Both the position numbers and the translations under genes were made by a program. Source: Pseudomonas bharatica CSV86 (GTDB lineage Bacteria > Pseudomonadota > Gammaproteobacteria > Pseudomonadales > Pseudomonadaceae). From it: a stretch of DNA of 64,000 nt. The DNA lies in NCBI RefSeq assembly GCF_000319305.2, contig NZ_AMWJ02000001.1, forward strand, positions 2,209,001 to 2,273,000, written 5' to 3'. Below, in pieces: positions 38,759 to 48,377 of this stretch (the stretch's first letter is position 1; the number at the start of each line of letters is the position of its first letter). The notes beneath the pieces were generated by a model that worked only from the letters and a program-made list of their open reading frames with translations, ran no database searches and had not been told where the DNA came from.

Positions 38759-39367
38759 ATGAGTAGACCGATGCCGCCGGCCGATTTGCTGGAATCGCTG
38801 TGGCTGACTCTACGCCCGGCGCCTGAGGTTTGGGAGTGGGCGGAAGCCGAGATCCTTGCGGACACAGGCAGCATCCATAACCCGGAGCATGCCCACCTGA
38901 TTGACGCCAACATCGGCGTGCTGTGGGCGTCCAACGGGTTCGCGAAGCAGGGGAGAATTGTCCTTGGGCAGGCCGAGCAGCTCATGTTCCGCGCCGGTGG
39001 CTGGCAGAAGGCCCGGCAAGAGCAGCAGATGCGGCAATGGTTCGGTGAGGAGCCCGACTACCTAATCACCCTGGCCGCCGACTACTGCGCACAGTGCACC
39101 GACGCTGAGTTCTGCGCCCTCGTCGAACACGAGCTCTATCACATCGCTCAAGCGACTGATGAGTTCGGCGCACCCAAGTTCACCCGCGACGGGCTGCCCA
39201 AGCTCTACCTGCGTGGCCACGACGTCGAGGAATTCGTTGGCGTGGTGAGGCGCTACGGTGCCAGCCATGACGTACAGCAGCTGATCGACGCTGCAAGCCG
39301 GCCGCCCGAGGTGGCCAAGATCAACATTTCGAGGGCCTGCGGAACCTGTCTGCTCAAGTCGGCCTGA
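38759..39367 (+). CDS. Putative phage metallopeptidase
   Basis: A 202-residue protein with the zinc-protease motif in LVEHELYHIAQ (HExxH form, about residue 124) followed by an acidic helix (DVEEFVGVVRRYG). Belongs to the phage metallopeptidase group usually beside terminase genes. Substrate unknown. Confidence 0.75.
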   Translation: MSRPMPPADLLESLWLTLRPAPEVWEWAEAEILADTGSIHNPEHAHLIDANIGVLWASNGFAKQGRIVLGQAEQLMFRAGGWQKARQEQQMRQWFGEEPDYLITLAADYCAQCTDAEFCALVEHELYHIAQATDEFGAPKFTRDGLPKLYLRGHDVEEFVGVVRRYGASHDVQQLIDAASRPPEVAKINISRACGTCLLKSA

Positions 39368-39398
39368 TGTGAGACAGGCATGAGACGGAACCCAATCT

Positions 39399-39875
39399 AT
39401 GGCAGCCCTGAAAAGCGATGTGAAAGCCTTCATCGTTCAGGCTTTAGCGTGCTTCGACACGCCCACCCAGGTCTCACAAGCTGTAAAGCAAGAGTTTGAC
39501 ATCGATGTGACCCGCCAGCAGGTGGAGCAACACGACCCGACCAAGCGCGCCGGAGCCAACCTGGCAGCTAAGTGGCGGACCTTGTTCGAGGACACTCGCA
39601 AGCGCTTCCGGGAGGAGACGGCGGAGATCCCAATCGCCAATCGTGCATTTAGATTGCGTGCCTTGGGTCGGATGGCTGAGAAGGCCGAGAGCATGAGGAA
39701 TATGGCGCTGACTGCCCAACTGCTGGAGCAGGCCGCCAAGGAATGCGGCGACATGTACGTCAACCGCAAGATCGAACCCGACAAGCCCCTGGGCTCCCAG
39801 GCGGACCAGCAGCACGCAGTTGCTGAGTACAAGCTGGAGCCAGACGAAGGTGTCCCGACTACCCCGTACCTATGA
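39399..39875 (+). CDS. Terminase small subunit (DUF2280)
   Basis: A 158-residue DNA-recognition subunit of the packaging motor. Helix-turn-helix in the first 50 residues (ACFDTPTQVSQAVKQEFDID, VTRQQVEQHDP). Overlaps the large-subunit gene by 26 bases. Confidence 0.85.
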   Translation: MAALKSDVKAFIVQALACFDTPTQVSQAVKQEFDIDVTRQQVEQHDPTKRAGANLAAKWRTLFEDTRKRFREETAEIPIANRAFRLRALGRMAEKAESMRNMALTAQLLEQAAKECGDMYVNRKIEPDKPLGSQADQQHAVAEYKLEPDEGVPTTPYL

Positions 39876-41178
39876 CCCGCCGGTAAAGTTGACGCCGAAG
39901 CAGGCGAACATCTACGTCTGGGGCTTTCAGCCTGAGGCGCGCTTCCGCGATGCGGTGTGTGGGCGGCGATTCGGCAAGACCTTCCTCGGCAAGGCGGAGA
40001 TGCGCCGCGCGGCCCGGCTGGCGGCGGAGTGGGGCGTCAGCATCGAGGACGAGATCTGGTACGGCGCGCCGACGTTCAAGCAGGCCAAACGGGTCTTTTG
40101 GCGTCGGCTGAAGCAGGCCATCCCCGAAGCATGGCGCGCCACCCGGCCGAACGAGACCGAATGTTCGATCACCCTCAAGTCCGGCCATATCATGCGTGTG
40201 GTCGGTCTCGACAACTACGACAACCTGCGGGGTTCCGGTTTGTTCTTCGTCCTGGTGGATGAATGGGCGGACTGCCCGTGGGCGGCTTGGGAAGAAGTGC
40301 TCAGGCCAATGCTCTCCACCTGCCAGTACACGATCCCCCAGACCGGGGAGTCGAGGAAGGGCGGACATGCGCTGCGGATCGGCACTCCGAAGGGCTTCAA
40401 CCACTGCTACGACACCTATCGCGACGGCCAGCCAGGTGGTGAGCCAGACCACAAGAGCTGGCAGTACACCTCGCTGCAGGGCGGCAACGTCCCGGCTGAA
40501 GAGTTGGACGCGGCTCGCCGCAAGATGGACCCGCGCACGTTCCGCCAGGAATACGAGGCAGGGTTCGAGAACTACGCAGGGGTGGTCTACTACACCTTCG
40601 ACCGTGCCGAGTGCCGCACCAGCGAGCGCATCAAGCCGGGAGAGGCCGTGCACATCGGCATGGACTTCAACGTCATGAAGATGGCCGCGGTCGTGTACGT
40701 GGTTCGCGACGGCTTGCCGCTGGCGTTGGACGAGTTCCATTCGGTGCGTGATACCCCGGAGATGATCGAGAAGATCAAGGTTCGCTTCTCCGGCCACAGC
40801 GTTTCCGTGTACCCCGACGCCAGCGGCCAGAACACCAGCAGCAAGAACGCCAGCGAATCGGACCTGTCCCTGCTCAAGAAGGCCGGCTTCACCGTCGTGG
40901 TCGACTCACAGAACCCCGGCGTGAAAGACCGGATCAACGCGGTCAACTCCATGTTCCTCAACACCTACGGGGAGAGGCGCCTGAAGGTCAACATCGACCA
41001 ATGCCCGCAGCTGACCCAATGCCTGGAGCGGCAGACCTACACCGACAAGGGTGAGCCGGACAAAGACCCGAAGAAGGGGCACGACCACATGAACGACGCC
41101 GCAGGCTATTTCATCGCCAAGCGGTTCCCGATCAAGACTCAGTCCGCCGGCACCCGCCGCATCGGAGGTTTGGCGTAA
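39850..41178 (+). CDS. Terminase large subunit
   Basis: A 442-residue packaging ATPase and nuclease. Walker A-like CGRRFGKTFLGK (about 38), Walker B LFFVLVDEWAD, nuclease first Asp in HIGMDFNVMKM, later acid in VSVYPDASGQN, and DHMNDAAGYF at the end. The GTG at 39850 is chosen because GGAG lies 8 bases before it. Confidence 0.92.
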   Translation: MSRLPRTYDPPVKLTPKQANIYVWGFQPEARFRDAVCGRRFGKTFLGKAEMRRAARLAAEWGVSIEDEIWYGAPTFKQAKRVFWRRLKQAIPEAWRATRPNETECSITLKSGHIMRVVGLDNYDNLRGSGLFFVLVDEWADCPWAAWEEVLRPMLSTCQYTIPQTGESRKGGHALRIGTPKGFNHCYDTYRDGQPGGEPDHKSWQYTSLQGGNVPAEELDAARRKMDPRTFRQEYEAGFENYAGVVYYTFDRAECRTSERIKPGEAVHIGMDFNVMKMAAVVYVVRDGLPLALDEFHSVRDTPEMIEKIKVRFSGHSVSVYPDASGQNTSSKNASESDLSLLKKAGFTVVVDSQNPGVKDRINAVNSMFLNTYGERRLKVNIDQCPQLTQCLERQTYTDKGEPDKDPKKGHDHMNDAAGYFIAKRFPIKTQSAGTRRIGGLA

Positions 41179-42638
41179 TGCCTGTTCAATCCACCAACCC
41201 AGACTACGACGCTCACATCGACGAGTGGCGGATGATGGACGACGCCTTGGAAGGCGAGGGCGCGATCAAGCGCAATCCGCGAAATCTGCCAAAACCGAGC
41301 GGAATGACCGAGGCCGAGAAGCTGGACGGCGCGGGCAATGCCTACTTGTACCTGAACTACACCGCCAGGGCCCAGTACGAACACTGGGTGCGGGATTCCC
41401 TGCGCTCGATGATGGGTTTGGTTTCTCGTCTAATCCCCGAGGTGAAGCTGCCCGCCGGCCTCAAAAGCCTGGAGGATAACGCCACGGCTGATGGATTCGG
41501 CCTGACCCAGTTGTTCTTGCGGATCGTGCGCCAAGCCATTTCCCATGGCCGGGTGCCGCTGGTGGTCAACATCGATGACGCGGGCCAGCCGTACTTCGCC
41601 ACCTACGCAGTGCGCAACGCTATCAACTGGGACACCGCCGACCAAGGTGGTCGTCAGGACCTGGTGCTGTCGGTGTTCCGCGAGTTCAGGCGGAAGGAGC
41701 AGGATCGATACAGCCACGAATGCGAGACGGTCTATCGCGAGTTCTACATGGACGGCTCGGTCTGCCGTACTGGCGTGCGCAACGAGGCCGGCGAGCTGAT
41801 CGAGGACGACCGCCCACTGGGCACTGTCGACGGCAGCAACAACTTGGTGCGCGCCCTGGATTACATCCCGGTCATCTACTGCGGATCCACCGACAACTCC
41901 CCGGACGTGGACGAGATCCCGCTGCTGACCATGGCCCGGGCCGCGCTGAAGTCGTACCAGCTCAGCGCCGACTACTTCACCGCACTGCACCAGACCAGCC
42001 ACCCGCAGCCGTGGGTGTCCGGCCTGGACGAGAGCGTGGAACTCAGCGTAACCGGACCATCGGCAGCCTGGGATCTGGGGCCTAAGGGGGCGTGCGGTTA
42101 TCTGGAGTTCCAGGGCGCTGGCATCCAGGCCGTCCGCACTGCGATGGAAGACCAGAAGAACGCGGCCCTAGAGGCAGGCGCCAAGGTCATGGACGTGTCC
42201 GGCACGGAATCGGGCGAGGCCCGCAAGACGCGCCAGAACGACCAGCACGCCACGCTGCACAGCATCGTCATCACCGCGGCGGCCGCCATCGAGCAAGCAC
42301 TGCGCTACGCGGCTGAGTGGACTGGCTACAACCCGGATGATGTCGTCTTCACGGTCAAGCCCGAGTTCGTAATCCCAGAGGCCAACGCCCAGGTGCTGGC
42401 TGAGCTGCAGAAGAGCGTCATGGCCGGCACGATCAGCGCCGAGACCTACTGGCAGTACCTCACCACCGGCAAGCTGCCCGAGCGGGCCTACGACGAAGAG
42501 GCCGGACTGATAAGCGAAGAACGTGAGTCGGCCGGCATCAACCTGGACAAAGACGATGGCGACGAAACCGACGCAAACGGCGGACGAGATGCTGCTGGAA
42601 CAGGTCAGTCGGCACGCGGTGCTGCTGGAGCGGCTTAA
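41178..42638 (+). CDS. Portal protein (DUF4055)
   Basis: A 486-residue portal protein, the dodecameric head vertex through which DNA passes. The DUF4055 pattern covers most of it (YLNYTARAQYEHWVRDSLRS; YIPVIYCGSTDNSPDVDEIP; GESGEARKTRQ-type segment near 350). Start overlaps the terminase stop. Confidence 0.88.
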   Translation: MPVQSTNPDYDAHIDEWRMMDDALEGEGAIKRNPRNLPKPSGMTEAEKLDGAGNAYLYLNYTARAQYEHWVRDSLRSMMGLVSRLIPEVKLPAGLKSLEDNATADGFGLTQLFLRIVRQAISHGRVPLVVNIDDAGQPYFATYAVRNAINWDTADQGGRQDLVLSVFREFRRKEQDRYSHECETVYREFYMDGSVCRTGVRNEAGELIEDDRPLGTVDGSNNLVRALDYIPVIYCGSTDNSPDVDEIPLLTMARAALKSYQLSADYFTALHQTSHPQPWVSGLDESVELSVTGPSAAWDLGPKGACGYLEFQGAGIQAVRTAMEDQKNAALEAGAKVMDVSGTESGEARKTRQNDQHATLHSIVITAAAAIEQALRYAAEWTGYNPDDVVFTVKPEFVIPEANAQVLAELQKSVMAGTISAETYWQYLTTGKLPERAYDEEAGLISEERESAGINLDKDDGDETDANGGRDAAGTGQSARGAAGAA

Positions 42639-43647
42639 AGCGGGTGAGGTCAAGAAGTTCGAGACGGTCCTGCGCCTGGTGGACACACAAGTGCGTGACC
42701 AGCTTACGCGCCGGGAACTGACGACATACAGCCGGACGCGCCTTGAAGAATTTTTGGGCCGTGTAGGCGGCAAGCTGCTGGGCATCTACCAAGCGTTTGG
42801 CGATCGCATGCAGGCAGACTTGGTGGACATCGCGCTATACCTGGCCGCTTTCGAAAGCCGGAGCCTGTCCAAGGCACTGCTCATCAATGCCATCATGCCG
42901 ACCGACTCGCTGATCCGGGCCGCGATCAATACGCAGCCCCTTCAGGTGGCAGGGATCGACGGCGGTACGCTGCTGAAGCCCTTCCTGAGCGGCTGGACGC
43001 GCACTGAGTCTACCCGGGTGACCAACGCCATCCGCCTTGGCGTGGTGCAGGGTCAGACCAACGCAGAGATCACCCAGGCCATTCGGGGTACTGCTGCGCA
43101 GAACTTCACCGATGGCGTGCTGGCGGTCAGTAACCGCAACGCCAGGTCGGTTGTGCACACCGCCGTGCAGCACGTGTCCGCGACGGCACGCATGGAGACG
43201 CTCGCCGCTAACGCCGAACTCGTTCCGGGCTACCGCATCGTGGCCACCCTCGACCGGAAGACCAGCCAGCAGTGCAAGAGCCTGGACGGGCGTGAGTTCG
43301 AGATAGGGAAGGGGCCGGTGCCGCCTTTTCACATCAACTGCCGCACGACCATCACGCCCATCACCAAGCTTTCAGCAGCATTCGCGAAGGGCGCCACGCG
43401 CGCATCTGTGGGCGCATCTGGCGGCGCGCAGGTCTCCGCCAGCCTCAGCTACTACCAATGGCTGAAAACGCAGCCACCGGCGTTCCAGGACGCTGCGCTG
43501 GGACCGGTGCGCGCAAAGCTGTTCCGCGATGGCGGGCTTACTGCGGAGCGGTTCGCCTCGCTGCAGTTGGACAAGAACTTCAAGCCGCTGACGCTGGATC
43601 AGCTCAAGGAGCTGGAGCCGTTGGCGTTCGAGAGGGCGGGAATCTGA
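42556..43647 (+). CDS. Head morphogenesis protein, Mu gpF-like
   Basis: A 363-residue minor head protein. The hallmark PPFHINCRTTITPI lies near residue 260, with ARSVVHTAVQHVSATARMET before it. The ATG at 42556 has a weak ribosome-binding site; a GTG at 42523 is an alternative. Overlaps the portal gene by 83 bases. Confidence 0.85.
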   Translation: MATKPTQTADEMLLEQVSRHAVLLERLKAGEVKKFETVLRLVDTQVRDQLTRRELTTYSRTRLEEFLGRVGGKLLGIYQAFGDRMQADLVDIALYLAAFESRSLSKALLINAIMPTDSLIRAAINTQPLQVAGIDGGTLLKPFLSGWTRTESTRVTNAIRLGVVQGQTNAEITQAIRGTAAQNFTDGVLAVSNRNARSVVHTAVQHVSATARMETLAANAELVPGYRIVATLDRKTSQQCKSLDGREFEIGKGPVPPFHINCRTTITPITKLSAAFAKGATRASVGASGGAQVSASLSYYQWLKTQPPAFQDAALGPVRAKLFRDGGLTAERFASLQLDKNFKPLTLDQLKELEPLAFERAGI

Positions 43648-43679
43648 GTTAGCATCTCAGCTCCACTTAAGGAGCTAGC

Positions 43680-44144
43680 ATGGACCGAGCCATCCAGTCG
43701 AAGATTGAAGAGGCCTTGAATGGGCTTTTCACCGCAGTCGCAATGCTTCAAGAGGCCTATCCGGGCAAGCCATTCACTCCTGATGGACGCCTGGTCGGAG
43801 ACATCGGGGAGGTCGTGGCGAGTCTGGCTTACTGCTTGACTCTGAATGAAGGGCTAACCAAGCACCACGATGCGGTTACTGATGATGGACGCAATGTGCA
43901 GATCAAAACAACGTTCGGAACAAGCCTCACGTTTCCAGTACATCATGTTCCTGACTACTACCTAGGCATTCGAATGAATCGTGACGGCACATTCGAAGAG
44001 ATCTACAACGGGCCCGGGCTTCTGGTTAAAGAGCATTTGTCTCGTCGGAAAGCGACCAAGACTGGGCTGCATGGTGGGCTCATGTCGATGCTCAAGCGGG
44101 TGAACCAGCTAGTCCCCGACTGCGAGCGAATACCCAAGCGTTAA
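43680..44144 (+). CDS. Accessory protein with restriction-nuclease-like motif
   Basis: A 154-residue protein with VGDIGEVVASLAYCLTL and DDGRNVQIKTTFG, which fits the E...D...QxK order of PD-(D/E)xK nuclease folds (DUF6998-like). AAGGAG precedes the ATG and a terminator follows, so it is a self-contained insertion in the head operon. Confidence 0.6.
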   Translation: MDRAIQSKIEEALNGLFTAVAMLQEAYPGKPFTPDGRLVGDIGEVVASLAYCLTLNEGLTKHHDAVTDDGRNVQIKTTFGTSLTFPVHHVPDYYLGIRMNRDGTFEEIYNGPGLLVKEHLSRRKATKTGLHGGLMSMLKRVNQLVPDCERIPKR

Positions 44145-44155
44145 ACCTCAATTTG

Positions 44156-44181
44156 AACCCGGCCAAGTGTCGGGTTTTTTT
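44156..44181 (+). terminator. Terminator after accessory gene
   Basis: AACCCG / CGGGTT stem with TTTTTTT. Sequence nearly matches the one at 36537. Confidence 0.85.
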
Positions 44182-44223
44182 ATGCCCGCGAGGCGGGCCA
44201 ACCAGTCCCCAGGGGATAGCCAC

Positions 44224-44997
44224 ATGCCATTCGACTTTGACCCATCCGCCCACGGTCTGACTCTCGACGAAACCCAAGCCGCCGCTCTCAAGGCAGTCCT
44301 TGGTAGCGAGGTCCAGAAATACTTGGACGGCGAGGTCTCGGGCCTCAAGTCCAAAAACACCGAGCTGATCGGCTCCAACAAGACCATCAAGGCCGAACTG
44401 GACAAGCTGAAAGGCCAGTTCGACGGCTTGGACATCGAAGCGGTCAAAGGCCTGCTGGCCAAAGCCGGTCAGGACGAAGAGACCAAGCTGATCGCCGAGG
44501 GCAAGCTGGACGAGGTAATCAACCGCCGCACCGAGCGCCTGCGCACCGACCTGGACAAACAGGTCAAGGCCGCCAACGAACGTGCGGACAAGGCCGAAGC
44601 CTTTGCTGCCAAGTACAGCGACAAGGTGTTGGCCGACTCCATCCGCGCTGCTGCCATCAAGGCCGGTGCGCTGCCCGAGGCTGCCGAGGACATCATCCTC
44701 CGCGCCCGCGGCACCTTCAAATTGAGCGAAGACGGCGAGCCCGTTGCCACCGACCGTGCCGGCGAAGTCGTGTACGGGAAGGACGGCAAAACCCCACTGT
44801 CTCCTCTGGAATGGGCGGAATCGCTGCGCGAAACCGCTACCCACCTGTGGCCAAGGGCTCAGGGTGCCGGGCAGACCGGCGACAACGGTGGCAAGGCCAC
44901 GAAGAAATGGGGTGAGTACACCGAGACCGAACGCGCTGCGATGGCTCGTGACAACCCCGAAGCATTCAAAAAACTCCAAGCCACCCGAGGAACCTAA
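44224..44997 (+). CDS. Scaffold protein
   Basis: A 257-residue head scaffold: Leu/Lys-rich coiled coil (VSGLKSKNTELIGSNKTIKA), a helical region (DLDKQVKAANERADKAEAFA) and a C-terminus ending in RAAMARDNPEAFKKLQ. Directly before the capsid gene, as usual. Confidence 0.8.
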   Translation: MPFDFDPSAHGLTLDETQAAALKAVLGSEVQKYLDGEVSGLKSKNTELIGSNKTIKAELDKLKGQFDGLDIEAVKGLLAKAGQDEETKLIAEGKLDEVINRRTERLRTDLDKQVKAANERADKAEAFAAKYSDKVLADSIRAAAIKAGALPEAAEDIILRARGTFKLSEDGEPVATDRAGEVVYGKDGKTPLSPLEWAESLRETATHLWPRAQGAGQTGDNGGKATKKWGEYTETERAAMARDNPEAFKKLQATRGT

Positions 44998-45000
44998 CCC

Positions 45001-45978
45001 ATGGCAACCACCCAACTGTCGGACATTTTCGTTTCCGACTACTACGGCACCCTGGAGCCGGTGAACTCCCCTGAGAAGACCGCCGTCTTCGAGTCGGGCA
45101 TCATCACCCGCTCGGCCACCTTGGACGACATCGCCAAGAACGGCCAGGGCACCTCCGAGATCAGCTACTGGCAAGATCTCGACGCCGACGAGGCGCCAAA
45201 CATTTCCAACGACGACCCTGATGACCAGGGCGCGGTAGGCAAGGCCGAGCAGGGCAGCATGCGTGCCCGCACCCTGTACCTCAACAAGGGCTACGGTGTC
45301 TCCGATCTGGCTGCCGAGTTGGCCAACGCCGAGCCGATGCAGCACATCCGCAACCGCTTCGGTACTTACTGGACTCGTCAGTGGCAGCGCTACCTGATGG
45401 GCGCCGGCCGGGGCATCATCGCGGCCAACATCGCCCAGAACGGAGGCGACATGGTCAAGGACTCGGGCGCCTCGATCAGCGCCAATGCCTTCCAGGACGC
45501 CGCCTTCACCGCCGGCGACGCCGCCGACATGTTCGCCGCTATCGGTGTGCACTCGGTGGTCATGAACCAGATGGTCAAGCAGGACATGATCGAGTACCTG
45601 CGCGACTCGCAGGGCAAGATCATCCTGGCCACTTACCTGGGCAAACCAGTGTTCATGGATGACGCCCTGACCTACGCGCCGGGCCAGTATCTGTCGCTGT
45701 TCTTCGGCCAGGGAGCCTTCGGTTATGGCGAGGGCGATCCGACCAAGCCAGTCGAGCTGGAGCGCAAGCCTGGCGGCGGCAACGGCGGCGGCGCCGAGGT
45801 CCTGTGGGAGCGCAAGACCTTCATCCTTCAGCCGGCTGGCTTCAGCTGGCAGGGCAGCGAGAACCGCAACTTGAGCCCGACTGCAGTCCAGTACGCCGCC
45901 GCAGCGAACTGGAAGCGCGTCTTCGACCGCAAGCAGGTTCCGTTCGCTGCCGTCATCAGCGGCACCGCCACCCCTTGA
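45001..45978 (+). CDS. Major capsid protein
   Basis: A 325-residue capsid protein: YYGTLEPVNSPEKTAVFESG at the start, SDLAAELANAEPMQHIRNRF, and GVHSVVMNQMVKQDMIEYLR later, with a C-terminal NLSPTAVQYAAAANWKRVF. The type occurs with DUF4055 portals. No protease gene is seen next to it. Confidence 0.85.
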   Translation: MATTQLSDIFVSDYYGTLEPVNSPEKTAVFESGIITRSATLDDIAKNGQGTSEISYWQDLDADEAPNISNDDPDDQGAVGKAEQGSMRARTLYLNKGYGVSDLAAELANAEPMQHIRNRFGTYWTRQWQRYLMGAGRGIIAANIAQNGGDMVKDSGASISANAFQDAAFTAGDAADMFAAIGVHSVVMNQMVKQDMIEYLRDSQGKIILATYLGKPVFMDDALTYAPGQYLSLFFGQGAFGYGEGDPTKPVELERKPGGGNGGGAEVLWERKTFILQPAGFSWQGSENRNLSPTAVQYAAAANWKRVFDRKQVPFAAVISGTATP

Positions 45979-46025
45979 CCCCATGATGCGGGGCGCCGGC
46001 CTGGCGCCCTGCGCAGGAGATCAGC

Positions 46026-46460
46026 ATGAAAGTCATCTACACCAACACCCCGGGCATCGAGCGCGGCACCTGTTATCGCCGCCTGGACCAGTTCTTCGGC
46101 GTGATCGACGGCGCTACCTCGGTGTCCGTGCAGGGCGATGCTCCCCACATCGGCGAGGCGTACCAACGCCAGGGCATCAGCGTGAGCGAGATCGAGGAAG
46201 GTCTGCGCCTAGATGGCCCGACTATCGCCCAGTGGGTGGAGCAGGGCTACAAAGCGTCGAACTACCCGCCGAACGGCTACGCCCCAGTCAGCAGCCAGGC
46301 CGAGATCGACAAGGCGATCGGGGAAGAGGGCGGCGACGAGACCGACCCTCACAAGATGAAGGTGCCGGAGCTGAAGGAGTGGTTGACGGCCCAGGGCATC
46401 ACCTTCGACCCAGCCCTCAATAAGCCCGATCTCCAGGCCCTCATCCCGTCGAAGGAATAA
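46026..46460 (+). CDS. Head-associated protein with HeH/SAP-like end
   Basis: A 144-residue protein. The C-terminal 35 residues (KMKVPELKEWLTAQGITFDP) look like a HeH/LEM helical motif. N-terminal part MKVIYTNTPGIERGTCYRRL. Head-completion region by position. Confidence 0.65.
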   Translation: MKVIYTNTPGIERGTCYRRLDQFFGVIDGATSVSVQGDAPHIGEAYQRQGISVSEIEEGLRLDGPTIAQWVEQGYKASNYPPNGYAPVSSQAEIDKAIGEEGGDETDPHKMKVPELKEWLTAQGITFDPALNKPDLQALIPSKE

Positions 46461-46463
46461 GCC

Positions 46464-46841
46464 ATGACCGACTTCATCACCACCGCTGACGTCGACCAGG
46501 CGCTCGGGCAGGGTTGGGCAGGCAACGGTGATGCGGTCCTCGCCGTTGCCATGGCAAATGCCTGGCTCACGGCCAAGATCAAGCGACCGGTGCCAGACCA
46601 AGTGCCGGATGCCATCGTGACTGCCGGCGCACAGGTGGCCAAGCTGGCTGCGGCCGGCAAGCTCTACAAGGACACCCAGCGCGAGGTGCAGAGCAAGACG
46701 GTGTCGGCCCAGGCTGGCACCTCGACCAGCAAGACCTACGTCGCTGGATCTGTAGATCGCTCCGCTGGCGAGAACTTCGCCCTCGACCTCATCGCTCCCT
46801 GGATCCGGCGCTCGGGGACCGTAATGCTCAAGAGGATCTGA
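46464..46841 (+). CDS. Head-tail adaptor protein
   Basis: A 125-residue helical protein (TTADVDQALGQGWAGNGDAV; MANAWLTAKIKRPVPDQVPD) of the connector type, between capsid and tail genes. Confidence 0.65.
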   Translation: MTDFITTADVDQALGQGWAGNGDAVLAVAMANAWLTAKIKRPVPDQVPDAIVTAGAQVAKLAAAGKLYKDTQREVQSKTVSAQAGTSTSKTYVAGSVDRSAGENFALDLIAPWIRRSGTVMLKRI

Positions 46842-46844
46842 CCC

Positions 46845-47237
46845 ATGGGCATGCGCGAAGAACTCCAGACCGAGTTGGCGGAAGCGTTCGACGATCCAGA
46901 TGGCCTGGCCGATGCGGTGAAGCCGGTTGTAGGGAGCCGTGCTGTAAAGGGCGGATACGACCCCGAGATCGGCGGCACCGTCCCGGCCTCGACCACCTAT
47001 TACAACGGCCGCGGCGTGTTCGGCAGCTATCTGGCCAAGGAGATCGACGGTACCCGCATCCAGACCGAGGATGTGAAGCTGTTGGTACTCCAGAGCGAAC
47101 TATTCGAGGGGCAGGCCGGCGCTGTCAGTGATGTCCCGGCAGCGCCCAAGATTGGCGACCAGGTGGGCGGCTATCGCGTGCTCAATGTTTCAGAGGACCC
47201 AGCCCAGGCGACCTGGACCATTCAGCTGAGGAGGTGA
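46845..47237 (+). CDS. Head-tail joining protein
   Basis: A 130-residue protein: MREELQTELAEAFDDPDGLA, then a beta-rich domain (VKLLVLQSELFEGQ; VGGYRVLNVSEDPAQATWTI), the pattern of head-closure proteins. Confidence 0.65.
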   Translation: MGMREELQTELAEAFDDPDGLADAVKPVVGSRAVKGGYDPEIGGTVPASTTYYNGRGVFGSYLAKEIDGTRIQTEDVKLLVLQSELFEGQAGAVSDVPAAPKIGDQVGGYRVLNVSEDPAQATWTIQLRR

Positions 47238-47238
47238 C

Positions 47239-47913
47239 ATGGCGCGCGGCTCACACATGGCCCAGCGGTACGGCGGGCAGCAGGGTGGCTTCGCCGAAGC
47301 AATACGGGCATTCGCCGAGCAGGCGGAGCAAGCCCTGGACGCCACCTTCCGCGAGATTGTGATCGAGATCGGCAGCAGCGTGATCCGCATGTCGCCGGTC
47401 GGCAACCCGGAGCTGTGGGCGGCCAACGTGGCCCACCGGGCCAAGGCCAACAGGGCTGCCGATGACTACGACTTCAAGGTCGCGGTACGCAACACCCTGA
47501 TCAATCTGAACCAGGACAACTTCACCAAGGCCGGCAATCTGCGCAAAGGCGTGAAGTACGCCAAGCCCCTCACCAAGACCGAGCGCGAGCAGAACTTCGC
47601 CACCAATGGCCTGGTAGCGGGCAAGGGATACGTCGGTGGCCGCTTCCGGGGTAACTGGCAGTTCTCCATCGATTCGCCGGCTACTGAGGAGCTCGACCGA
47701 ATAGACCCGTCGGGTAGCGAGGCCATTACCGCGCTCATCACCCGAGTGCAGGCCCTGACCATCGGCCAAACCGCTTACATCGTGAACAATCTGCCGTACG
47801 CCATTCCGCTCGAGTACGGACATTCAACGCAGGCGCCAGCCGGCATGGTCCGGGTCACCCTAGCCAACTTCCAGCGCATCGTCGACGAAGCCACCAGGAA
47901 CAACAGCGTATGA
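47239..47913 (+). CDS. HK97 gp10-like tail-completion protein
   Basis: A 224-residue protein with the gp10 core: IRMSPVGNPELWAANVAHRA, FRGNWQFSIDSP, and NNLPYAIPLEYGHSTQAPAG followed by VRVTLANFQRIVDEA. Overlaps the next gene (ATGA). Confidence 0.8.
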   Translation: MARGSHMAQRYGGQQGGFAEAIRAFAEQAEQALDATFREIVIEIGSSVIRMSPVGNPELWAANVAHRAKANRAADDYDFKVAVRNTLINLNQDNFTKAGNLRKGVKYAKPLTKTEREQNFATNGLVAGKGYVGGRFRGNWQFSIDSPATEELDRIDPSGSEAITALITRVQALTIGQTAYIVNNLPYAIPLEYGHSTQAPAGMVRVTLANFQRIVDEATRNNSV

Positions 47914-48338
47914 GCCATGCACGAGCGCGCCAGGCCATCGAGATCAAGCTCATGGCCTGGGCGACTGCGCGCCCGATCCGGGTCGCGAACTTCGAGCAAG
48001 AATTTTCTGCCTTGCCAGGTGAAACCTACCTGCAGGCCTATCAACTGCCAGGGGCAACCACCTGCCGCTACCTTGGCGGCGAAGCCTACGAGTACACCGG
48101 CGTCTACCAGGTGAGCATCGTCTGCCCGGCGGGCCAACCTCTGGAAACCGCTGAGGCTCTGGTGGACGAGCTTTCGAGCCTCTTCCGCGTGGATTCGGTG
48201 CTCAGCCGCAACGGTTTCGAGGGCTTGGTCACCGAGCCAATTGACCAGGGCCCCACCATACCCGAGTCGGCGACTTACACGGTCCCGGCCAGCTTCACTT
48301 ACCGCGGAGTCGCGGACCAACCGCCCGCTGGGGCATAA
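47910..48338 (+). CDS. Tail terminator protein (DUF4128)
   Basis: A 142-residue tail-terminator-like protein: SHARARQAIEIKLMAWATAR, YTGVYQVSIVCPAGQPLETA and a final strand SFTYRGVADQPP. Caps tail growth. Confidence 0.78.
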   Translation: MSHARARQAIEIKLMAWATARPIRVANFEQEFSALPGETYLQAYQLPGATTCRYLGGEAYEYTGVYQVSIVCPAGQPLETAEALVDELSSLFRVDSVLSRNGFEGLVTEPIDQGPTIPESATYTVPASFTYRGVADQPPAGA

Positions 48339-48377
48339 CCAACCGCCGCCCGGCGGGCAACAACGAGGAAACATTCC

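Noticed and set aside
44092..45984. Minus-strand ORF of 630 codons opposite scaffold and capsid genes
   Set aside because: Antisense shadow of conserved head genes in GC-rich DNA.
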